Assembly (NCBI RefSeq): GCF_003966155.1
Contig: NZ_RXNS01000003.1
Coordinates: forward strand, 210,390-274,389
Length of the DNA stretch: 64,000 bases
Direction: 5' to 3'
Source: Halomonas nitroreducens
GTDB taxonomy: Bacteria > Pseudomonadota > Gammaproteobacteria > Pseudomonadales > Halomonadaceae
The stretch's first letter is position 1. The number at the start of each line of letters is the position of its first letter. The notes beneath the pieces are model-generated. The model did not search any database, was not told where the DNA came from, and saw only the letters and a program-made list of their open reading frames with translations. A program made the position numbers and the translations under genes. This document shows positions 1-9,679 of the stretch, piece by piece.

Positions 1-207
1 CCCCTTGGTAATCTCGCTGCCGAGCTGGAGAACGGTCTTGGCCGCCACCCGCTTCAGCGCCTGGGCATCGGTGTTGGCACAGATGAATTCCACGCCTTCG
101 ATGCTGCTCTCGACCATGTGATTGACGGCATTCCCGCCGCCACCACCGACACCGATGACCTTGATGACCGCACTGCTAGAGGGTGCGCTATCTACAAGTT
201 CGAACAT
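1..207 (-). CDS. ftsZ: Cell division protein FtsZ, N-terminal part only (cut by window edge)
   Basis: FtsZ is the tubulin-like GTPase that polymerises into the cytoplasmic Z ring and recruits the divisome. Only the first 69 codons lie in the window. They begin [19 protein letters not shown] and contain the first nucleotide-binding segment, [13 protein letters not shown], followed by the conserved CANTDAQAL stretch. The gene reads off the left edge, so the 3' part is missing because of the window and not because of a truncation. It lies 34 bp downstream of ftsA, the usual end of a dcw cluster, and is probably co-transcribed with ftsQA as well as from promoters inside ftsA. The identification is certain. 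Confidence 0.97.
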   Translation of the reverse strand, partial: MFELVDSAPSSSAVIKVIGVGGGGGNAVNHMVESSIEGVEFICANTDAQALKRVAAKTVLQLGSEITKG

Positions 208-241
208 TAGCCCCGTCTCCTGGACCGCGTGCGCGGCCCTG

Positions 242-1540
242 TCAGAAATTTCCTTTGAACCAGCCTTTAAGCCTTACCAGCGCCGGAATCCCTTCCTCTG
301 GTCCGCGCCGGGAGACGTCACCACGCCTCGGTTGCGCCGAGATGCTGCTACCCTGCCCCTGAGAGCCTTGATGGCCATGCCCCTGACGGGCCTCCTGTAG
401 AGCGTAATGTAGCAAACCGACTCCCGTCGAATAAATCGGGTTGCGCACCACATCGGCGAGTCCTCGCACGCTCTGTGGGCAGGCGATTCGCACCGGCATG
501 TGGAAGATCTCCTCGGCCAACTCGACTACCCCTTCCATGCGCGACGTGCCCCCCGTGAGGACAACACCTGCAGCGACTAGATCCTCGTAGCCACTGCGAC
601 GCAACTCGTCACGTACCAGGGTGAAGAGTTCCTCGTAGCGGGGCTCGACCACCTCGGCAAGGGACTGGCGGGACAGGTCCCGGGCCGGCCGGTCACCGAC
701 GCTCGGCACCTTGATCATCTCGTCGCTGGCGGCGAGTTGGGTCAGCGCACAGGCATACTTGACCTTGATCTCCTCGGCGTGCTGCGTGGGCGTACGCAGC
801 GCCATGGCGATGTCGTTGGTGACCTGGTCACCGGCGATGGGAATCACCGCGGTGTGGCGAATGGCGCCCTCGGTGAAAACCGCGATATCGGTGGTACCGC
901 CGCCGATGTCGACCATGCAGACACCCAGCTCCCGCTCGTCCTCGGTGAGTACGGCATGGCTGGAAGCCAGCTGCTCGAGGATGATCGCATCCACCTCCAG
1001 GCCACAGCGCCGCACGCACTTCTCGATGTTCTGCACGGCATTGAGGGCGGCCGTCACCAGGTGGACCCTGGCCTCCAGGCGCACCCCGGACATGCCCAGC
1101 GGCTCGCGGATGCCGCCCTGGGTATCGATGGCGAACTCCTGGGGCAGCACGTGCAGGACCCGCTGCCCCTCGGAGATGGCCCGCGCACGGGCAGAGTCGA
1201 TGACACGGTCGATATCGGAAGGGGCGACCTCGCGCTCCTTGATGGCGACCACACCATCGGAGTTCATCGAGCTGATATGGCTGCCGGCGATGCCCACATA
1301 GACGGAGTGGATATCGCAGCCGGCCATGAGTTCCGCTTCCTCCACGGCGCGCTGGATCGATTGCACTGTGGACTCGATATTGATTACCACGCCTTTCTTC
1401 ATCCCGCGGGAGGGATGAGAGCCGATTCCGGCAATTTCAATACCACCATCGTCGGTGGGTTGCCCCACGATCGCCACGACCTTGGACGTTCCGATATCCA
1501 GCCCGACTACCATATTGGACGCATTGGATGGACCTGACAT
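242..1540 (-). CDS. ftsA: Cell division protein FtsA
   Basis: FtsA is an actin-fold ATPase that tethers FtsZ filaments to the inner membrane and activates septal synthesis. The 432-aa product starts [20 protein letters not shown], with the phosphate-1 motif DIGTSK near residue 16. It has a second phosphate loop, [13 protein letters not shown], and the adenosine motif [12 protein letters not shown]. The C-terminal tail, [12 protein letters not shown], is an amphipathic membrane-targeting helix typical of the family. Length is close to the usual 410-430 aa. It sits between ftsQ (198 bp upstream) and ftsZ (34 bp downstream). The long ftsQ-ftsA gap could hold a separate promoter, which the neighbouring tight junctions do not allow. 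Confidence 0.97.
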   Translation of the reverse strand: MSGPSNASNMVVGLDIGTSKVVAIVGQPTDDGGIEIAGIGSHPSRGMKKGVVINIESTVQSIQRAVEEAELMAGCDIHSVYVGIAGSHISSMNSDGVVAIKEREVAPSDIDRVIDSARARAISEGQRVLHVLPQEFAIDTQGGIREPLGMSGVRLEARVHLVTAALNAVQNIEKCVRRCGLEVDAIILEQLASSHAVLTEDERELGVCMVDIGGGTTDIAVFTEGAIRHTAVIPIAGDQVTNDIAMALRTPTQHAEEIKVKYACALTQLAASDEMIKVPSVGDRPARDLSRQSLAEVVEPRYEELFTLVRDELRRSGYEDLVAAGVVLTGGTSRMEGVVELAEEIFHMPVRIACPQSVRGLADVVRNPIYSTGVGLLHYALQEARQGHGHQGSQGQGSSISAQPRRGDVSRRGPEEGIPALVRLKGWFKGNF

Positions 1541-1611
1541 GAGCCGGGAAATCTCCTCGAGCCTGACCCGCTAGGGGAAATGCATGTTTGAAACGAAAAA
1601 AACCTGGGCCA

Positions 1612-1617
1612 ATTATA
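1612..1617 (-). promoter_or_regulatory. Possible -10 element of an ftsA promoter
   Basis: The minus strand reads TATAAT here, inside the 198-bp ftsQ-ftsA gap and about 70 bp before the ftsA start. No good -35 hexamer sits at 16-18 bp, so this is a weak call based on a perfect -10 and on position. The rest of the gap shows no gene. Confidence 0.3.
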
Positions 1618-1738
1618 GGAACAACTCACCGTGATCCACCAGCCCATGGGAAGAAACATCCGTCACGATACGGCGATTTTCTTCCGAAAGGAACACCTCG
1701 GTGCCCCGGGCGCCGGGCAATTCACCATGAAGTGCCGT

Positions 1739-2464
1739 TCATCCCTGACCACTGGTGACATCGTCCACCGGCTCGGTTTGTCCATGCCAGGCCACGGCCA
1801 CGCCATTGGGGTAACGTAGATCAATGTAGCGGATATGCGACGCCGTCTCGCCGAGCTCACGCTCCCAGGCCGCCAGGAAACGCGCCAGCCGCTCGTCCCG
1901 ATGATTGCGCCCGAGCATCACCCAGAGCCCGCCCTCCAGCTGGAACCGCCAGGCGCCGCGAGCCTCGAGGCGCACCTGGCGCAGGAACAGCCCCTGGGGC
2001 GCGAGCAGCGCCGACAGGGCGTCGTGATAGGCCAACACCTCGGCGCCGCTGTCCGCCGGCCCCGAGAGCATGGGCAGCTCGTCGGGCACCGCGAGGGGCG
2101 CATAGTCGAAGGGCTCGCCGGCCGGGTTGAGCAGCCGATCGTCGTTCCAGCGTGCCACGGGCACCTGCTCGACCAGCTCGAACACCAGTGCATCGGGCCA
2201 CTCGCGGCGGATGCGGACCTCGCTCAACCAGCCGATATCCCGGGCCCGCTCGCGCAACTCGCCCAGGTCCACCGACAGCCAGGTCCGGCCCCGGACGAGG
2301 GGCGCGAGCCGGCTGCGCAGGTAGTCGGCCCCGGCATGATGCAACTCGCCGCGAATCGATACCCGCTCGATCGGGCGATCCAACCACAACCACAGGGCAC
2401 GGCCACCGGCGCCGACCAGCAGCGCCAGCAGCAGCACACCGAGCAGGGTTCCGCGACGCGCCAT
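1739..2464 (-). CDS. ftsQ: Cell division protein FtsQ
   Basis: FtsQ is the bitopic inner-membrane protein that bridges early and late divisome proteins and forms a complex with FtsL and FtsB. The 241-aa product has a short basic N-terminus and one membrane span, roughly residues 7-27 (LLGVLLLALLVGAGG). A POTRA domain follows, beginning near IERVSIRGELHHAGA (about residues 32-100), then the FtsQ beta domain with the typical WNDDRLLNPAGE. The conserved late motif IRYIDLRYPNGVAVAW is present. It lies 3 bp downstream of ddl, as in many gammaproteobacteria, and is followed by ftsA. Identification is firm from order and domains. Confidence 0.95.
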   Translation of the reverse strand: MARRGTLLGVLLLALLVGAGGRALWLWLDRPIERVSIRGELHHAGADYLRSRLAPLVRGRTWLSVDLGELRERARDIGWLSEVRIRREWPDALVFELVEQVPVARWNDDRLLNPAGEPFDYAPLAVPDELPMLSGPADSGAEVLAYHDALSALLAPQGLFLRQVRLEARGAWRFQLEGGLWVMLGRNHRDERLARFLAAWERELGETASHIRYIDLRYPNGVAVAWHGQTEPVDDVTSGQG

Positions 2465-2467
2465 GGC

Positions 2468-3394
2468 CTAGTCTCGCCCGGCGGTGTCGAGGATGCGCAT
2501 CACCAGCGCATCGAAATCGATGCCGGCATGGGCCGCCGCCTGGGGGACCAGGCTATGGTCGGTCATGCCCGGCACGGTGTTGACCTCGAGCAGCCAGAAA
2601 CGCCCCTGGGCGTCGCGCATCACATCGACCCGCCCCCAGCCGCTGCAGCCGATGGCCTCGAAGGCCTCCCGGCACAGCGATGCCAGGCATTGCTCCTCGG
2701 CCTCGGCCAGTCCACAGGGCAGGTGGTAGAGGGTCTCGTCGGAGAGGTACTTGGCCTCGTAATCGTAGAAGCCACTGGGCACCTCCACGCGAATCGCCGG
2801 CAGCACCCTGTCACCGAGCAACGACACCGTGTACTCCTCGCCGCGGATGAAACGCTCGGCCATCACCCGGGCATCGAAGCGCACGGCATCGCGGTAGGCC
2901 GCCTCCAGGGCCTCTGGACTGTCGACGATGGTGATGCCCAGCGTCGAGCCCTCGTGGACCGGCTTGACGATCAACGGCAGGCCGAGCCGCTCCACGACCG
3001 ACGCCCAGTCGGCATCCGGACCGAGCATCACGCTTTCCGGCGTCGGCAGGCCCAGCGCCTGCCACACCAGCTTGGTGCGTTGCTTGTCCATGCCCAGCGC
3101 CGAGGCCAGCACGCCGCTGCCGGTATAGGGGATGCCCAGCAGCTCCAGCGCCCCCTGGAGGGTCCCGTCCTCGCCGCCCCGGCCATGCAGGGCGATAAAG
3201 ACCCGGTCCGGCCTGAGGGCTTCCAGGCCGGCCAGGCCGCCCTGCTCGGCCGGATCGAAACCGATGGGAGCCACCCCGCCACGTTCCAGCGCGGCGATGA
3301 CCGCCGCCCCACTCTTCAGCGAGACGTCCCGCTCGGCGGACTCGCCGCCGTAGAGCACCACCACCCGGCCATGGCCGGTCCTGTCCGCCGTCAT
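2468..3394 (-). CDS. ddl: D-alanine--D-alanine ligase (DdlB type)
   Basis: Joins two D-alanines with ATP to give the D-Ala-D-Ala dipeptide used by MurF; cytoplasmic ATP-grasp enzyme. The 308-aa protein opens with the family motif [18 protein letters not shown]. It carries [12 protein letters not shown] (ATP-binding loop), EEYTVSLL, and the C-terminal [19 protein letters not shown] with the metal-binding Glu and Asn. Length fits the 300-320 aa of Ddl enzymes in dcw clusters. Its start overlaps the end of murC by 4 bp, so translation is probably coupled. No murB lies between murC and ddl, as in E. coli. Confidence 0.97.
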   Translation of the reverse strand: MTADRTGHGRVVVLYGGESAERDVSLKSGAAVIAALERGGVAPIGFDPAEQGGLAGLEALRPDRVFIALHGRGGEDGTLQGALELLGIPYTGSGVLASALGMDKQRTKLVWQALGLPTPESVMLGPDADWASVVERLGLPLIVKPVHEGSTLGITIVDSPEALEAAYRDAVRFDARVMAERFIRGEEYTVSLLGDRVLPAIRVEVPSGFYDYEAKYLSDETLYHLPCGLAEAEEQCLASLCREAFEAIGCSGWGRVDVMRDAQGRFWLLEVNTVPGMTDHSLVPQAAAHAGIDFDALVMRILDTAGRD

Positions 3395-4872
3395 AGCGCC
3401 ACCTCGTCGAGATCCAGTCGAGCATCGGCCAGTCGCTGGGCGATCCCTCCCACATCGCCGGCACCCTGAGTGATCAGGATATCACCGGGACGCAGCACCT
3501 TGGCCAGCAGCCCCGGCAACTCGGCCTTGTCCTGCACGAAGATCGGGTCGACCTCGCCACGCTGGCGGATCGAGCCGGCCAGGGTCCGGCCGTCGGCGCC
3601 GGGCAGCGGGGCCTCGCCGGCGCTGTAGACATCCAGCAGCAGCAGGGTGTCGACCCCCGCCAGCACCCGCACGAAGTCCTCGTAGAGGTCGCGGGTACGC
3701 GAGTAGCGATGGGGCTGGTAGACCATCACCAGGCGGCGCTCGGGCCAGCCGTCACGTACGGCCTTGATCACCATCTCGACTTCCCGGGGATGGTGGCCGT
3801 AGTCGTCGACCAGCATGACCTCCCCCGCCTCGGCGGGAGCCGGGAAATGGCCATGCACCTGGAAGCGGCGGCCGACCCCGGCAAAGCCGGCCAGGCCGCG
3901 CAGGATGGCCGCGTCGTCGACCCCGGCATCACTGGCCACGGCGATGGCGGCCAGGGCATTGAGGGCGTTGTGACGCCCCGGCATCGCCAGACGCACCGCC
4001 AACGGCGCCAGACCGTCGGGACGCCGGACAGTGAAGCGCACCTCACCGGCCTCCTGGACGAAGTCCTCGAGCCGATAGTCGGCATCGGCGCTGAAGCCAT
4101 AGGTGACAAACTGGCGGTTGACCCGCTCGATCAGCCCGCGAACATTGGCGTCATCGATGCACAGCACCGCCAGGCCGTAGAACGGCAGGTTGTGCAGGAA
4201 CTCGATGAAGGTGCCCTTGAGGCGCTCGAAGTCACCGCCGTAGGTGGCCATGTGGTCGGCATCGATATTGGTGACGATGGCTACCATCGGCTGCAGGTGC
4301 AGGAAGGAGGCATCCGACTCGTCGGCCTCCGCCACCAGGTAATCCCCCTCTCCCAGGCGGGCATTGGTGCCGGCACTGGTCAGCCGGCCACCGATCACGA
4401 AGGTGGGATCCAGGCCGCCCTCACCGAGCAGGGTGGCGGTCAGGCTGGTGGTGGTGGTCTTGCCATGGGTGCCGGCCACGGCGATGCCGTGGCGGAAGCG
4501 CATCAGCTCGGCGAGCATCTCGGCGCGACGCACCACCGGCAGGCGATGCTCGTGGGCCCAGCGGATCTCGGGGTTGGTCTCGTCCACCGCGGTGGAGACC
4601 ACCACCACGTCGGCGTCGCGGGCGTTCTCCTGTGCATGGCCGATGGCCACAGCGATGCCGCACTTCTCCAGCCGGGCCACCACCGGCGAGGCCTTCAGGT
4701 CGCTGCCGCTGACGCTGTAGCCCTGGTTGGCCAACACCTCGGCGATGCCGCACATGCCGGCTCCGCCGATGCCGACGAAGTGAATGCGCCGGATCCGGCG
4801 CATGCCCAGCCCGAGGCCGGGACGCGGGGGCGTGGCTTGGCCGGGAACCGGCCCGAGGGTCTCGTCACTCAA
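3391..4872 (-). CDS. murC: UDP-N-acetylmuramate--L-alanine ligase MurC (TTG start)
   Basis: First amino-acid-adding Mur ligase; couples L-Ala to UDP-MurNAc with ATP in the cytoplasm. The core [18 protein letters not shown] is the N-terminal UDP-binding motif, [13 protein letters not shown] the P-loop, and [12 protein letters not shown] and [10 protein letters not shown] are late MurC motifs. I chose TTG at 4872 (493 aa): it overlaps the murG stop codon and has GGAG seven bases upstream. The alternative is ATG at 4803 (470 aa), just before [10 protein letters not shown], with a weaker ribosome-binding site. A longer open frame reaching 4956 lies inside murG and is unlikely. Function is certain, the start is not. 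Confidence 0.95.
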   Translation of the reverse strand: MSDETLGPVPGQATPPRPGLGLGMRRIRRIHFVGIGGAGMCGIAEVLANQGYSVSGSDLKASPVVARLEKCGIAVAIGHAQENARDADVVVVSTAVDETNPEIRWAHEHRLPVVRRAEMLAELMRFRHGIAVAGTHGKTTTTSLTATLLGEGGLDPTFVIGGRLTSAGTNARLGEGDYLVAEADESDASFLHLQPMVAIVTNIDADHMATYGGDFERLKGTFIEFLHNLPFYGLAVLCIDDANVRGLIERVNRQFVTYGFSADADYRLEDFVQEAGEVRFTVRRPDGLAPLAVRLAMPGRHNALNALAAIAVASDAGVDDAAILRGLAGFAGVGRRFQVHGHFPAPAEAGEVMLVDDYGHHPREVEMVIKAVRDGWPERRLVMVYQPHRYSRTRDLYEDFVRVLAGVDTLLLLDVYSAGEAPLPGADGRTLAGSIRQRGEVDPIFVQDKAELPGLLAKVLRPGDILITQGAGDVGGIAQRLADARLDLDEVAL

Positions 4873-5950
4873 AAGCTGTCTCCATGCATCCGGCCACCAG
4901 GCGCTCGACGGCATCGAGGTGCGCACAGCGTCGTGCCTGCGCCGCCATGGTGGCAAGGGCTTCGGGGTCGAGCAGCGGCGTCAGGCGATCGGCCAGCGCC
5001 GCTGCGGTCATCTCGTTCTGCGGTATCAGGTCGGCGGCGCCCTCCCCCACCAGGGCCGCGGCGTTGGCGGTCTGGTGGTCGTCCACCGCATGCGGGAAGG
5101 GGACGAAGAGCGCCGGCTTGGCCGCCGCCGCCAGCTCGGCCACGGTCAACGCTCCGGCTCGGCAGACCACCAGGTCGGCCCAGTCGTAGGCCGCCGCCAT
5201 GTCGTCGATAAAGGCGGTGACATCCGCTGCGACGCCTTGCTGCGCGTAGGCCTCACGGGTCGCCGCGTCCTTGTCGCGGCCGGCCTGGTGGCGCACCTCG
5301 GGACGGCTCGCTGCCGGCAGTCGCGCCAGGGCCTCGGGCAGGCGCTGGTTGAGGGCCAGGGCCCCGAGGGAGCCCCCCACCACCAGCAGGCGCAGGGGGC
5401 GCTCGCGCATGGCGGCGGCCGGCCGCGGTGACTCGCCCAGGGCGGCGATGTCGCCGCGCACCGGGTTGCCGACCACCTCGGCCCGGCCCGGGAAGGCCTG
5501 GGGAAACGCCGCATAGACGCGACGCGCCAGGCGGGCCAGGGCGCGGTTGGTGAGGCCGGCCACGGCGTTCTGCTCGTGGATCACCAGCGGGCGTCGCTTG
5601 AGCCAGGCGGCCAGGCCACCCGGGCCGCTGGCGAAGCCGCCCAGCCCCACCACCAGCTGCGGATCGACGTCACGGATCACCCGAGCGGCCTGCGCCACGG
5701 CGCGGGCCAGCCGCCAGGGCGCCAGCAACCAGCCGGCCAGGCCGTTGCCGCGCAGGCCGCTCACCGCGATATGGTGCAGGGGGATGCCGGCGGCCGGCAC
5801 CAGGCGATTCTCGATGCCCTGGGGGCTGCCCAGCCACTCGACCTCGACCCCGGCGGCTGTCAGCCCACGGGCCAGGGACAGGGCGGGGATGACGTGGCCG
5901 CCGGTGCCACCGGCCATGATCAGGGCGCGGCGGCCCTTGCATCGACTCAT
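4865..5950 (-). CDS. murG: UDP-GlcNAc:lipid I N-acetylglucosaminyltransferase MurG
   Basis: Adds GlcNAc to lipid I to make lipid II on the inner leaflet of the inner membrane. The 361-aa, two-domain GT-B protein begins [19 protein letters not shown], with the glycine-rich loop [12 protein letters not shown]. It has a second loop, [17 protein letters not shown], and the UDP-GlcNAc motif [19 protein letters not shown] followed by [13 protein letters not shown]. The ATG at 5950 overlaps the ftsW stop by 4 bp, which fixes the start. The open frame continues far upstream through ftsW, but that extension is antisense-like noise of GC-rich DNA. The 3' end overlaps the TTG start of murC. Confidence 0.97.
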   Translation of the reverse strand: MSRCKGRRALIMAGGTGGHVIPALSLARGLTAAGVEVEWLGSPQGIENRLVPAAGIPLHHIAVSGLRGNGLAGWLLAPWRLARAVAQAARVIRDVDPQLVVGLGGFASGPGGLAAWLKRRPLVIHEQNAVAGLTNRALARLARRVYAAFPQAFPGRAEVVGNPVRGDIAALGESPRPAAAMRERPLRLLVVGGSLGALALNQRLPEALARLPAASRPEVRHQAGRDKDAATREAYAQQGVAADVTAFIDDMAAAYDWADLVVCRAGALTVAELAAAAKPALFVPFPHAVDDHQTANAAALVGEGAADLIPQNEMTAAALADRLTPLLDPEALATMAAQARRCAHLDAVERLVAGCMETAFE

Positions 5951-7155
5951 GATCCGCTTCCTTGTGTCTTGCCTGACGGGGCCGCCCGGGGGGCCGTGGG
6001 CCGGGCACGACGCACCGCCTGGCGGGTCTCGATATCGGCCCGCAGCAGGATCGCCATCATCACGCAGCTGATCACCAGGCTCGAGCCGCCATAGCTGAGC
6101 AGCGGCAGCGTCAGCCCCTTGGTGGGCAGCATGCCGGTGCTGACGGCGATGTTGATGAAGGCCTGGGCGCCGATCACCAGGGCGATACCGTAGCTGACAT
6201 AGGCGGCAAACGGCAGCTTGGCCAGCTCGGCGCGCCGCCCCACTGCCATGGCCCGCCAGACCAGCAGGGCGAACAGCCCCACCACGGCGACGGCGCCAAC
6301 CAGGCCCAGCTCCTCGGCCAGCACGGCGAAGACGAAGTCGGTATGGGCCTCGGGCAGGTAGAACAGCTTTTGCACGCTGTTGCCGAGCCCCATGCCCAGC
6401 CAGTGCCCCCGGCCGAAGGCGATCAGGGCCTGGGTTAGCTGGTAGCCGCTGGCGAACTGATCGGCCCAGGGGTCGGCGAAGCTGGTCAGGCGCGCCATGC
6501 GATAGGGCTCGGCGATGGCGGCGACCGTGCCAAGGGCCGCCACCAGCAGCATCAGCAACAGAAAGCGCCCCCAGGGCGCCCCCGCCATCAGCAGCATGCC
6601 CATCACGCAGCCGGTCATCACCACCACCGCCCCGTAGTCGGGCTCCAGGATCAACAGCCCGCCCATGACCGCCATCACTGCCAGCGGCCGGAGGAAGGCG
6701 CCCCACTCCCGGCGCACCTGGGGCAGGAAGCGCTCGAGGTAGCCGGCCAGGTAAGTGATCAGGCATAGCTTGGCGACTTCCGAGGCCTGCAGGTTGAAGG
6801 GCACGCCGGGCAGCGACAGCCAGCGCCGGCTGCCGTTGACCTCGCGGCCAACCACCAGCACCAGAGCCAGCAGCACCATGCCCACCAGCAACAGAAAGGG
6901 CCCGTTGGCCTTCCACCAGCCCAGGGGCACCCGCAACGCCAGGGCCGCCAGGGCCAACGATACCAGCAGGAAGGTGCCGTGGCGCAGGCTGAAGTACCAG
7001 GCATTGCCGGTGAGGCTGGAGGCGACCTCGGTGGAGGCCGAGGTGACCATCACCCAGCCGATCAGCAACAGCGCCAGCGCCGCGAGCAGCAGCCAGCCAT
7101 CGAAGGGCTGTTCGGCGGTGGACAGGCGCTGCCTCAGGCGCGACAGCCGGCTCAT
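5947..7155 (-). CDS. ftsW: Lipid II polymerase FtsW (SEDS glycosyltransferase)
   Basis: SEDS-family polytopic inner-membrane protein that polymerises lipid II into septal glycan with FtsI (PBP3). The 402-aa product has about ten hydrophobic segments. It contains the SEDS hallmarks SGYQLTQALIAFGRGHWLG in a large periplasmic loop, EAHTDFVFAVLAEELGLVG, and the C-terminal TKGLTLPLLSYGGSS. The charged N-terminus precedes a first span starting near WLLLAALALLLIGW. Start and stop overlap murD and murG by 4 bp each, so the block murD-ftsW-murG is tightly coupled. Confidence 0.97.
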   Translation of the reverse strand: MSRLSRLRQRLSTAEQPFDGWLLLAALALLLIGWVMVTSASTEVASSLTGNAWYFSLRHGTFLLVSLALAALALRVPLGWWKANGPFLLLVGMVLLALVLVVGREVNGSRRWLSLPGVPFNLQASEVAKLCLITYLAGYLERFLPQVRREWGAFLRPLAVMAVMGGLLILEPDYGAVVVMTGCVMGMLLMAGAPWGRFLLLMLLVAALGTVAAIAEPYRMARLTSFADPWADQFASGYQLTQALIAFGRGHWLGMGLGNSVQKLFYLPEAHTDFVFAVLAEELGLVGAVAVVGLFALLVWRAMAVGRRAELAKLPFAAYVSYGIALVIGAQAFINIAVSTGMLPTKGLTLPLLSYGGSSLVISCVMMAILLRADIETRQAVRRARPTAPRAAPSGKTQGSGS

Positions 7156-8540
7156 GATGCCCTCTCCCCACGGCGCCGCTCGACGGCCTGGCGGAATGCC
7201 TCGCCCCGCGCCTGATAGTCGCGGAACTGGTCGAGGCTGGCACAGGCCGGCGACAGCAGCACGCAGTCCCCCGGCTCGGCGATCTCCGCGGCCCGGGCCA
7301 TGGCCGCCGCCAGGTCCGTTACCCGCCGCAGCGGCACGGCATCGCCCAGCGCGGTCGCCAGGCGCTCGGCATCCCGGCCGAAGAGGATCGCCTCGCGACC
7401 ATGGCGGGCCAGCGGCGCGGCCAGGGGGGTGAAATCGGCCCCCTTGCCGACCCCGCCGGCCAGCAGGATCAGGCGCCCCGCCAGGGTCGAGCCCAGGCCG
7501 GCGATGGCAGCGAGGGTGGCCCCCACGTTGGTGCCCTTGGAGTCGTTGATCCAGCGCACACCGCCGATCTCGGCCACCAGCTCGCCGCGATGGGGCAGGC
7601 CCGGGAAGCGTTCCAGCACCCGGCGCATGGCCGGCAGCGGAAGCCCCAGGTGATGCCCCATGGCCAGGGCCGCCAGGGCATTGGCCTGGTTGTGCCGCCC
7701 GGGCAGGCGCACCGCCTCGGCGGGCATCAGCGGTGAGGCGCCATGCAGCAGCCAGGGCCGGGGGCCCAAGCCCTCATCATGCTCGCCGATGCCCCATTCC
7801 CCCGCCTCGGGCGGACGCGTGGAGAAGCGGTCCAGCGCCGGCAACGGCGCGGCCGGCCAAGTGGCGGGATCCTCGGCGTTGACCACCCCATGGCGCGCCC
7901 CGCGAAAGATCCCCAGCTTGGCGGCGCGGTAGCCGGCCAGGTCGCCGTGGCGGTCGAGGTGGTCCTCGGAGAGGTTGAGGAAGGCGGCGGTCTCGGCACC
8001 GAGACAAGGCGTGGTCTCGAGCTGGAAGCTCGACAGCTCGAGGACGAAGAGTTCGCTGTCGGGCCGCTCGGCAAGCAGGTCCAGGGCCGGCGTGCCCAGG
8101 TTGCCGCCCACCGCCACGCGCACCCCCGCCTCGGCCGCCATCTCGCCGAGCAGGGTGGTCACCGTGGACTTGGCGTTGGCCCCGGTAATGGCGGCGATGG
8201 GAGCCCGGCAGGCCCGCACGAAGAGCGCCATCTCGCCCACCACCAGGGGCTCGCCCTGCATCCCGCGGCGGCCGGCCAGGGCGTCAAGGCCCGGCGCACG
8301 GGGATCGACCCCCGGGCTCACCACCACCTCCCGCGCCGCGTCCATGTCGAGCTCGGTAAGCGGCCCGCAATGCACCTCGACCCCCGGATGAGCGGCGCGG
8401 AAGGCCTCGAGGCCGGGCGGCTCGGCCCGGGTGTCGGCGACCATGAAGGGGCGCCGACAGCGCTGCAGGTGACGACAGATGGCCCGGCCGGACACGCCGA
8501 GCCCGACCACCAGCGTCATTCCCTTGGGCACCTTGACCAT
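7152..8540 (-). CDS. murD: UDP-MurNAc-L-alanine--D-glutamate ligase MurD
   Basis: Second Mur ligase; adds D-Glu to UDP-MurNAc-L-Ala. The 462-aa protein starts MVKVPKGMTLVVGLGVSG, with the N-terminal nucleotide motif GLGVSGRAICRHL. The P-loop reads ITGANAKSTVTTLLGEM, where GANAKST replaces the commoner GSNGKST; similar variants exist in Pseudomonas. Later motifs are LNLSEDHLDRHG, RLPGRHNQANALAALA, WINDSKGTN and LLSPACASLDQF. The start at 8540 is the ATG right before the conserved VVGLGVSG; a far longer open frame upstream runs across mraY and is not coding. It is 47 bp downstream of mraY and overlaps ftsW by 4 bp. Confidence 0.96.
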   Translation of the reverse strand: MVKVPKGMTLVVGLGVSGRAICRHLQRCRRPFMVADTRAEPPGLEAFRAAHPGVEVHCGPLTELDMDAAREVVVSPGVDPRAPGLDALAGRRGMQGEPLVVGEMALFVRACRAPIAAITGANAKSTVTTLLGEMAAEAGVRVAVGGNLGTPALDLLAERPDSELFVLELSSFQLETTPCLGAETAAFLNLSEDHLDRHGDLAGYRAAKLGIFRGARHGVVNAEDPATWPAAPLPALDRFSTRPPEAGEWGIGEHDEGLGPRPWLLHGASPLMPAEAVRLPGRHNQANALAALAMGHHLGLPLPAMRRVLERFPGLPHRGELVAEIGGVRWINDSKGTNVGATLAAIAGLGSTLAGRLILLAGGVGKGADFTPLAAPLARHGREAILFGRDAERLATALGDAVPLRRVTDLAAAMARAAEIAEPGDCVLLSPACASLDQFRDYQARGEAFRQAVERRRGERAS

Positions 8541-8587
8541 CAGCGGCTCCTCGCGTGGACGGCGAATGTCGGGCTCCTGGGGGAGCG

Positions 8588-9670
8588 TCAACGGATCTTG
8601 AGAGTGGCGAGTCCCAGCAGCACCAGTACCACGGTGATGATCCAGAAGCGCACGATGACCCGCGGTTCCGGCCAGCCCTTGAGCTCGTAGTGGTGATGCA
8701 GCGGGGCCATGCGGAAGATGCGACGCCCGGTAAGCTTGTAGGAGCCCACCTGCAGGATCACCGAGACGGTCTCCATGACGAAGATGCCGCCCATGATGAA
8801 CAGCACGATCTCCTGGCGCACGATCACCGCCACCACCCCGAGGGCGGCCCCCAGCGCCAGGGCCCCCACGTCGCCCATGAAGACCTGGGCCGGATAGGTG
8901 TTGAACCACAGGAAGCCGAGCCCGGCCCCGGCGATCGTCGCACAGAACACGGCCAGTTCGCCGGCGCCCGGGATCATCGGGATCTGCAGGTACTCGGCAA
9001 ACACCACGTTGCCGCTGGCGTAGGCGAACACCGCCAGGCCCATGGCCACCAGCACGGTGGGCATGATGGCCAGGCCATCGAGACCGTCGGTGAGGTTCAC
9101 GGCGTTGGAGCTGCCGACGATCACCAGGTAAGTGAGCACGATGTAGAACACCCCCAGCGGCAGCACGAACTCCTTGAACAGCGGCACGATCAGGCTGGTC
9201 TCCACCGGCGACGCCGCGGTGGCATAGAGGATGCCGGCGGCCGCCAGGCCGATCACTGACTGCCAGAAGTACTTCCAGCGGGCGGGCAGCCCCCGGGGAT
9301 TCTTCTCCACCACCTTGCGATAGTCGTCGACCCAGCCGATGGCACCGAAGCCCAGGGTCACGGCCAGCACCACCCAGACGTAGTGGTTGGTCAGGTCCCC
9401 CCACAGCAGGGTGCTGACGGCGATGGCCATCAGGATCATGGCCCCGCCCATGGTCGGGGTCCCCGCCTTGGAGAGGTGCGACTGGGGACCATCGTCGCGC
9501 ACGGCCTGGCCAATCTGGCGTTCCACCAGCCGGCGGATGACCACCGGTCCCAGCCACAGGCACAGCACCAGGGCGGTCAGGGTCCCCAGGATCATGCGCA
9601 GGGTCAGATAATTGAAGACGTTGAAGGCGCTCTGGAATTGCGCCAGCAGTTCAGCCAGAAAAAGCAGCAT
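8588..9670 (-). CDS. mraY: Phospho-N-acetylmuramoyl-pentapeptide transferase MraY
   Basis: Transfers phospho-MurNAc-pentapeptide to undecaprenyl phosphate, making lipid I at the inner membrane. The 360-aa length is exactly typical, with about ten membrane segments. Visible motifs are [13 protein letters not shown], the catalytic aspartate pair in [17 protein letters not shown], the [11 protein letters not shown] motif, [13 protein letters not shown], and [22 protein letters not shown] near the C-terminus. It lies 9 bp after murF. Identification is certain. Confidence 0.98.
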   Translation of the reverse strand: MLLFLAELLAQFQSAFNVFNYLTLRMILGTLTALVLCLWLGPVVIRRLVERQIGQAVRDDGPQSHLSKAGTPTMGGAMILMAIAVSTLLWGDLTNHYVWVVLAVTLGFGAIGWVDDYRKVVEKNPRGLPARWKYFWQSVIGLAAAGILYATAASPVETSLIVPLFKEFVLPLGVFYIVLTYLVIVGSSNAVNLTDGLDGLAIMPTVLVAMGLAVFAYASGNVVFAEYLQIPMIPGAGELAVFCATIAGAGLGFLWFNTYPAQVFMGDVGALALGAALGVVAVIVRQEIVLFIMGGIFVMETVSVILQVGSYKLTGRRIFRMAPLHHHYELKGWPEPRVIVRFWIITVVLVLLGLATLKIR

Positions 9671-9679
9671 TGTAGTGCG

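Noticed and set aside
4865..7243. A fused protein with a long N-terminal extension on MurG
   Set aside because: The extension runs in another frame through ftsW; the MurG start at 5950 overlaps the ftsW stop and has the conserved N-terminus.
7152..9563. A fused protein extending MurD upstream across mraY
   Set aside because: The extension is an alternative frame of mraY; conserved MurD sequence begins at 8540.
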